Source: UMGS902 sp045538895 (GTDB lineage: Bacteria > Bacillota > Clostridia > Oscillospirales > CAG-272). From it: DNA of 7,798 nucleotides. The notes under the pieces are model-generated. The model was not told the origin of the DNA, ran no database searches, and was given only the letters and a program-made list of their open reading frames with translations. The stretch spans positions 1-7,798 of the forward strand of contig JAZQEH010000099.1 in the NCBI GenBank assembly GCA_045538895.1, in the 5' to 3' direction. Position numbers and translations under genes: made by a program. Of this stretch, positions 4,049-7,798 are shown piece after piece; positions within the stretch are counted from its first letter, which is position 1; each line of letters begins with the position of its first letter.

Positions 4049-5530
4049 TTATCTTCCGATAAACACAATTTCGCTAAGAGCGGCATATTCACTGCCCTCG
4101 GCTGTGGTTACAACCACCTTTATATGCTCAACAAGTTCGCCGTTCGGAAGATTTGCAAGTGATGCAACGGCTATTTTACCTGCATACTGAATCAATCCGC
4201 AATCGCTGAAAACATACTTGCCGTTAACGATAACGTCCACTCTCTCCGGCACATAATCGTCATGGGTAGAAGTGTAGATCAAAGCAGCACCGACGGACGT
4301 GGGCTTATCAAATTTCACCTCAACGCTTCCGCCGTTTTCCATTGAGAATATGCGGTTAATTCCGCTTTGTATAACACCGTCAAACACGTTGTCAACCGAT
4401 GAATTAAACGAGAACTCGGCACTTTCACCGTTTCCACTGTAAGTAAAACCGTCTGTTATTTTCTTATATCCCATAACTCCGGAGGGCAAGGGACGGCGTG
4501 TTTCGCTGGGGCCGTCAACCATAAGTGTGCCGTCATCGTTAATGATCAAGCGGTCAATAGCAAGGCTTCTGCCCTTGTCGGTGTTAGGCGGCACGGTATG
4601 AACGTGGTACACAACGTATATCTCGCTACCGTCGGGCGAACGCAGTATGTTGCAGTGACCGGGGCCTGTAACGGTGGTACCGTTGCCCTTGAGTATGCAT
4701 GCATTATCGTTCTTTTCAAAGAATTTAAGCGGGCTATCGCTTGTGGCGTAACCTACGGAATAATGCTCGGAAACGTAATAATTTGCACTATAAAGCAGGT
4801 AGTACGTGCCGTTTCCCTTGAATACAACCGGTCCCTCGTTCCAGAGTACCGAGCCGCTTTTAAGCTCCCACTCCTGCTCGGGTGTGGAGATAAGCACAGG
4901 TTCACCGATGATTCCCGAAAAGTCGGGGTAAAGCTCTACTCCCCACGTCTGGCTTGTACGCTTACCGTTTACATAATTCGTGGAATTATCCTTTGAATAA
5001 TACATATAAATTCTGCCGTCATCGTCAAAGAAAAGACTGCCGTCGATAACACTGTAATCAGGAGCAAAGAACGGCTGGTCAAAAAGCGGCTTGAACTTGC
5101 CGTAGGGTGTATCACACACGGCAATTTCGATAGAGTGACGTCCCTCGGCATTTGCCGCAGAGAAAATAAAATAAAACTTACCGTTGTACTCATACATTTC
5201 AGGTGCCCAGCCCTTTTGGGTTGCCCATGATGTATCCGAAAGCTTTAAAATAGGCTCGCTTTGAGTTTCCCAATTAACAAGGTCAAACGATTTGCGAACG
5301 GTGAATTTACTGCCGCCTGTCGAATAAAGATAATATGCTCCGCCATGTTCAAGTATGAACGGGTCGGCGGCACTGCCGGTAATTTTATTCTGATAAGTGT
5401 ATCCTGCGGGGTTAGAATTGTTTTCAAGTTCAATCATAACATCCTCCTGCACAGTTTCCTCTTTTTCGCCGCAACCGATAAATGCCACGGTCAAAAGCAT
5501 AGCCAAAACCAATATGAATACTCTTTTCAT
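4049..5530 (-). CDS. GH43-family glycosidase lipoprotein with C-terminal discoidin-like domain
   Basis: This 493-aa protein begins with a lipoprotein signal: MKR, a hydrophobic core, and lipobox FIGC with C20 as the lipidated residue. It should therefore be anchored on the outside of the membrane. Residues about 45-350 form a five-bladed GH43 propeller. The catalytic set is in place: D56 in SAADPF (general base), D163 in VIDGSLFFDDDG (pKa modulator) and E232 in WNEGPVVFK (general acid). The conserved His292 in GPGHCN is also present. Family substrates are arabinose- or xylose-containing glycans such as arabinan and arabinoxylan; which applies here cannot be told. Residues about 370-493 look like a galactose-binding-like (discoidin/CBM32-type) module (GSVEVKFDKP...YVPERVDVIVNGKYV). 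AGGAGA (5541-5536) overlaps the stop codon of the upstream TIR gene, 9 nt away, implying coupled translation. That pairing is unusual for a polysaccharide gene. Confidence 0.9.
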   Translation of the reverse strand: MKRVFILVLAMLLTVAFIGCGEKEETVQEDVMIELENNSNPAGYTYQNKITGSAADPFILEHGGAYYLYSTGGSKFTVRKSFDLVNWETQSEPILKLSDTSWATQKGWAPEMYEYNGKFYFIFSAANAEGRHSIEIAVCDTPYGKFKPLFDQPFFAPDYSVIDGSLFFDDDGRIYMYYSKDNSTNYVNGKRTSQTWGVELYPDFSGIIGEPVLISTPEQEWELKSGSVLWNEGPVVFKGNGTYYLLYSANYYVSEHYSVGYATSDSPLKFFEKNDNACILKGNGTTVTGPGHCNILRSPDGSEIYVVYHVHTVPPNTDKGRSLAIDRLIINDDGTLMVDGPSETRRPLPSGVMGYKKITDGFTYSGNGESAEFSFNSSVDNVFDGVIQSGINRIFSMENGGSVEVKFDKPTSVGAALIYTSTHDDYVPERVDVIVNGKYVFSDCGLIQYAGKIAVASLANLPNGELVEHIKVVVTTAEGSEYAALSEIVFIGR

Positions 5531-5539
5531 GCATTTCTC

Positions 5540-7201
5540 CTAAAACTGTAAATCGTTGAATGCCACAAGCGGCATCTGTTTTGAAAGTGTAAGTGTGTGC
5601 TTTTCAAAGTCGCCATTTCCGTTAAGCCGCAGACACTCAACGGTATACGTATCGCCCGAAAGCTGCTTTTTTGCCGTTGTATATTCCTCAAGCGTATAAA
5701 TACGATTTCCGTTAAATGACACTATTATGTCGCCGATTTCAAAAACATCGTTTTTGACGGCATCGTAGCAGGAAACCATCGGACCGTACTGGGCGGTACC
5801 GTTTTCAACATTATTTATAAAAGCATCAACCACGTCTTCATAAAGTTCTGCGTATTCGTCCTGCGGCTTTGCCAGATCAAAGTACATTTTTGCAACACGG
5901 CGGGCATCGTTGATACAATCAATCGAAAGCAGTGCGGTAAACTTTATCCAGAGTTGCCCTGCACTGTCCCCCTCTGCCGGCATACAGAGATTATAAAACT
6001 CTTCAAGCTGCTCAGCATAGGCAACGTTCTGGTCACCGACAATGCCTACCATTTTATCGTATGCTCTCTCGTATTTGTTGAACGCTTCATCCACGAGGTT
6101 ATTTATAATCTGGGCATCGGTTTGCCACGTTGCCATGTTAAGCGGTATCTGTGGCAGGAAAACAAGCGTTTTATTAAAAAAGTCGTTTAAAAACTCCTCA
6201 TTTTCTATAGGCAATAAAAGCTCATTAGTGCCGCAAGCATATATTTTCAAGGTTTCGTCAAGAAAAATCCTGTAGCAGTCGATAACCGTAAGTTTGTCAT
6301 CGACAGAAATCGGATTTTCGCCTGAAAGAAGAAACTCAATATATGCGATATTGTCAAGCCAATCCTCCTTGAATATCGCAACCTCATCGTAAAGTGCCTT
6401 CAAATCGGCATACTTGAACGGTGAAGCGGTTATTTCTTTGACGATGGCTTCATCCACGGCACCGAAATCCGTATCAACGTTATTGATCGAGTGCTTGCAC
6501 AGTGCAAGATTATTTTTCAAACTGCGGTAATCGTTTTCGCCTGTGTTAAGATAACGCACCGCACTGTCAAGTGCATCGCTTGCCTGCTCGGCAATTATGT
6601 TTATATTTGCAAGATAATCACCCGACAATGCGACTACTTCGTACGCAATATTTTTATCGTAAGCGGTTGAAGGATACTGTCCTGAATCTTTCAGCAAAGC
6701 AAAAGCTCCCAAAGCAACTGCTGCGGTAAGTATCAATGCACAAACAGCTGTGACAATTCTCTTGGTATTACTGAAAAAGTGCGGTTTTGAGGAAAGAAAG
6801 GTCCTGAGTTTTTCAACAAAAGCATCAAAAAACTGCGTATTTGCCTCTATTCCGTTAAGATATCGGAGTTTTGCGATTGAAGCAGGCAAACTCTCGGGAA
6901 AAACAAAGTCACGCAGTAAAATCGGAATGACGTTTTTGTTGTGTTTAAGTGCGTGCTCAATCTCACAGCGTACCCAATCCGCCTCGTCAGCACATCGGTC
7001 GAGTGCGTTTGGCGAAAGTACAATTACAAAATCACGGCACTCCTCGATAACAGAGTACAGCTTAGTATTGAACTGTCCTGAACGCAGCGACTCTACATCG
7101 AAAAATACATTGTATCCGTTTTCAACAAGGCTATCACGTATAAGCCTTGCAGTATGCTCACCGCCGCTACGGCGATATGAAATAAACACATCGTAACGCA
7201 C
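5540..7201 (-). CDS. TIR-domain membrane protein with C-terminal PDZ-like domain
   Basis: This 553-aa protein starts at GTG 7201 behind AGAGGTGAT (7213-7205). The longer in-frame ATG at 7297 lies inside a terminator hairpin and upstream of the promoter. Residues 1-137 form a TIR domain: RYDVFISYRRSGG, VFFDVESLRSGQF, VLSPNAL, and W76VRCE80IEHALKHNKNVIPILL, with E80 at the place of the catalytic Glu of TIR NAD hydrolases. A single hydrophobic segment (about 149-170) follows a basic KR. Residues 171-470 are helical, acidic and of no family I recognise. Residues about 482-541 read as a PDZ domain (FEIGDIIVSFNGNRIYTLEEY, then YTVECLRLNG). Topology is predicted as TIR inside, with the helical region and PDZ outside (inference). 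It is co-translated with the GH43 lipoprotein gene. Possible roles are envelope sensing with an NAD-cleaving output, or phage defence. Neither is proven, and no known defence partner is adjacent. Confidence 0.88.
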   Translation of the reverse strand: MRYDVFISYRRSGGEHTARLIRDSLVENGYNVFFDVESLRSGQFNTKLYSVIEECRDFVIVLSPNALDRCADEADWVRCEIEHALKHNKNVIPILLRDFVFPESLPASIAKLRYLNGIEANTQFFDAFVEKLRTFLSSKPHFFSNTKRIVTAVCALILTAAVALGAFALLKDSGQYPSTAYDKNIAYEVVALSGDYLANINIIAEQASDALDSAVRYLNTGENDYRSLKNNLALCKHSINNVDTDFGAVDEAIVKEITASPFKYADLKALYDEVAIFKEDWLDNIAYIEFLLSGENPISVDDKLTVIDCYRIFLDETLKIYACGTNELLLPIENEEFLNDFFNKTLVFLPQIPLNMATWQTDAQIINNLVDEAFNKYERAYDKMVGIVGDQNVAYAEQLEEFYNLCMPAEGDSAGQLWIKFTALLSIDCINDARRVAKMYFDLAKPQDEYAELYEDVVDAFINNVENGTAQYGPMVSCYDAVKNDVFEIGDIIVSFNGNRIYTLEEYTTAKKQLSGDTYTVECLRLNGNGDFEKHTLTLSKQMPLVAFNDLQF

Positions 7202-7222
7202 GTCATCACCTCTTTTATTTAC

Positions 7223-7251
7223 ATTATATATTAAAACATGCCATAAGGCAA
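7223..7251 (-). promoter_or_regulatory. Promoter of the TIR-GH43 operon
   Basis: On the minus strand, TTGCCT (7251-7246, four of six) is followed by a 17-nt spacer and TATAAT (7228-7223, perfect). The predicted start, about 7216, leaves a leader of roughly 15 nt ahead of GTG 7201. It lies downstream of the terminator at 7275-7305, which insulates it from the surface-protein genes. Confidence 0.78.
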
Positions 7252-7274
7252 GAGAAAATAGTATGTAGCTAAAC

Positions 7275-7305
7275 AAAAAAGCCCATGCGACTTGCATGGG
7301 CTTTT
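7275..7305 (-). terminator. Intrinsic terminator after the 48-aa gene, structurally bidirectional
   Basis: GCCCATGC (7281-7288) and GCATGGGC (7294-7301) make a perfect 8-bp stem with a 5-nt loop. It is extended by A-T pairs on each side. On the minus strand it is followed by six U (7280-7275), and on plus by four (7302-7305). It ends the surface-protein/48-aa unit 11 nt after that unit's stop codon. No plus-strand gene feeds into it in this window. Confidence 0.92.
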
Positions 7306-7315
7306 AAGGTTTTGA

Positions 7316-7462
7316 TTAGCTGAAGAGGTTGATTGTCTGTGAATCAAGTTCGCCGAGATTTGCTCCACTCTTAAGGAGTACTTCCGGCTCAAGGCTTGTT
7401 GCGATTACGTTTGCACTTTCAAACGCAACAAGAGTTGCTTTGGGCTGTTCGTATTTAATCAT
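7316..7462 (-). CDS. 48-aa protein of unknown function
   Basis: The reading frame encodes a 48-aa protein starting MIKYEQPKATLVAFESANVI and ending in QTINLFS. ATG 7462 is preceded by a full AAAGGAGG (7480-7473) at 10 nt, and the stop (7318-7316) is followed at once by the terminator, so translation is well supported. It has no signal peptide, membrane helix or cysteine. It lies 20 nt after the stop codon of a surface-type protein gene and is presumably co-transcribed with it. Small proteins opening with 'KYE-P...V..F....VI.TS' are, from memory, common and uncharacterised in gut Clostridia. Some have the look of short peptide precursors, but no modification enzyme is in view. Function unknown. 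Confidence 0.78.
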   Translation of the reverse strand: MIKYEQPKATLVAFESANVIATSLEPEVLLKSGANLGELDSQTINLFS

Positions 7463-7482
7463 TATACCGATACCTCCTTTAA

Positions 7483-7798
7483 TTATTTAGCACCGAGCCA
7501 CTTAAGGCTATTGTTTACATTGAATACGCATACGTCGCCGTTGATGATCACGCCGTTTATCACAACGTAAGGCATTGCGAGTACGTTGCTGCCGAAGTAT
7601 TCAGCAGGAATGTTGTTTACAACAACGTTGAACTTACCGCTGTTGCTTGTGAATGCATCAGCATCCGCACTTGCTACGTGGCCCTTCTGTACGCTGTTTG
7701 CATTGTAAACGTAGATACCGAAGCTTTCAATCTCAAACTCGGTGTAATGCTCAAACTCTGCATTGAATGCGATAGCACCGGTTCTCTCTGCTGCATCT
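7483..7798 (-). CDS. C-terminal part of a surface/secreted-type protein (partial)
   Basis: An open frame enters from the right edge and ends at TAA (7485-7483). It gives the last 104 residues of a larger protein whose start is outside the window. The fragment alternates hydrophobic and polar residues, is rich in Asn, Val and Ala, and has few charges. It reads RTGAIAFNAEFEHYTEFEIE, then FGIYVYNANS, then NVVVNNIPAEYFGSNVLAMP and YVVINGVIINGDV. This looks like a beta-sandwich domain. Similar C-terminal domains ('IRF-A', 'NIP-EYY', 'RPYV-ING') occur, from memory, on large extracellular proteins of Oscillospiraceae. The extracellular location is inferred from composition; no anchor such as LPXTG or a dockerin is seen at the C-terminus. 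It is co-oriented with and 20 nt upstream of the 48-aa gene. Confidence 0.75.
   Translation of the reverse strand, partial: DAAERTGAIAFNAEFEHYTEFEIESFGIYVYNANSVQKGHVASADADAFTSNSGKFNVVVNNIPAEYFGSNVLAMPYVVINGVIINGDVCVFNVNNSLKWLGAK

Noticed and set aside
3638..4162. 174-codon open frame on the plus strand
   Set aside because: It lies opposite the DRTGG-like gene, its promoter and the end of the GH43 gene, has no ribosome binding site, and encodes no recognisable domain. It is a shadow frame.
6750..7196. 148-codon open frame on the plus strand
   Set aside because: It is antisense to the well-supported TIR domain, is Ser-rich and of low complexity, and has no family resemblance.
5540..7201. Naming the TIR protein as a known anti-phage system (Thoeris or TIR-pAgo)
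   Set aside because: There is no ThsA-like sensor, Argonaute or nucleotide-activated effector nearby, and the membrane-PDZ architecture does not match those systems.
7202..7297. N-terminal hydrophobic extension of the TIR protein from ATG 7297
   Set aside because: The ATG lies in a terminator stem and upstream of the predicted promoter, and has no ribosome binding site. GTG 7201 has a strong one.

Overview
The window looks like a chromosomal segment of an anaerobic, probably gut-dwelling member of the Clostridia (Oscillospiraceae/Ruminococcaceae-like). The basis is strong AGGAGG-type ribosome binding sites, sigma-A-type promoters, roughly 43-47 % GC in sampled core genes, an [FeFe]-hydrogenase-like protein, a GH43 lipoprotein, and palindromic interspersed repeats of a kind I remember from gut Firmicutes. 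No species call is possible. All genes but one lie on the minus strand, so the biological order runs from right to left.

Region by region, right to left. (1) 7316-7798: the 3' end of a secreted/surface-type protein, then a 48-aa protein of unknown function, closed by a clear intrinsic terminator (7275-7305). (2) 5540-7201: a GTG-started 553-aa protein with an N-terminal TIR domain, one membrane helix, a long helical region and a C-terminal PDZ-like domain, driven by its own promoter (7223-7251). Its stop codon overlaps the ribosome binding site of a GH43 glycosidase lipoprotein (4049-5530). (3) 1524-3985: a four-gene operon with its own promoter (4018-4046), in the order DRTGG-like protein, RsbT/RsbW-like ATPase, HydS-like [FeFe]-hydrogenase homologue, second DRTGG-like protein. 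A PHP-domain phosphoesterase (157-894), which I remember as a usual partner of this set, follows only after an interruption. (4) 955-1523: the interruption, an AT-rich two-gene cassette with an XRE repressor on minus and a DUF6809-like protein on plus. The two are transcribed divergently from a 98-bp region with face-to-face promoters and two matched palindromic operators. (5) 1-166: a minus-strand terminator that overlaps the PHP stop codon, then a palindrome-rich interspersed repeat.

How the parts may work together (inference): the hydrogenase-like protein keeps all four H-cluster cysteines but has Ala where catalytic enzymes carry the proton-relay Cys, so with the small ATPase and the DRTGG and PHP proteins it suggests a redox or H2 sensing module. 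The XRE/DUF6809 cassette appears to have landed between the second DRTGG gene and the PHP gene. That leaves the PHP gene downstream of xre and exposes the DUF6809-like gene to antisense read-through. The TIR-TM-PDZ protein coupled to a glycosidase lipoprotein is the most unusual protein architecture here and could be an envelope-to-cytoplasm signalling or defence device, but nothing in the sequence proves that.
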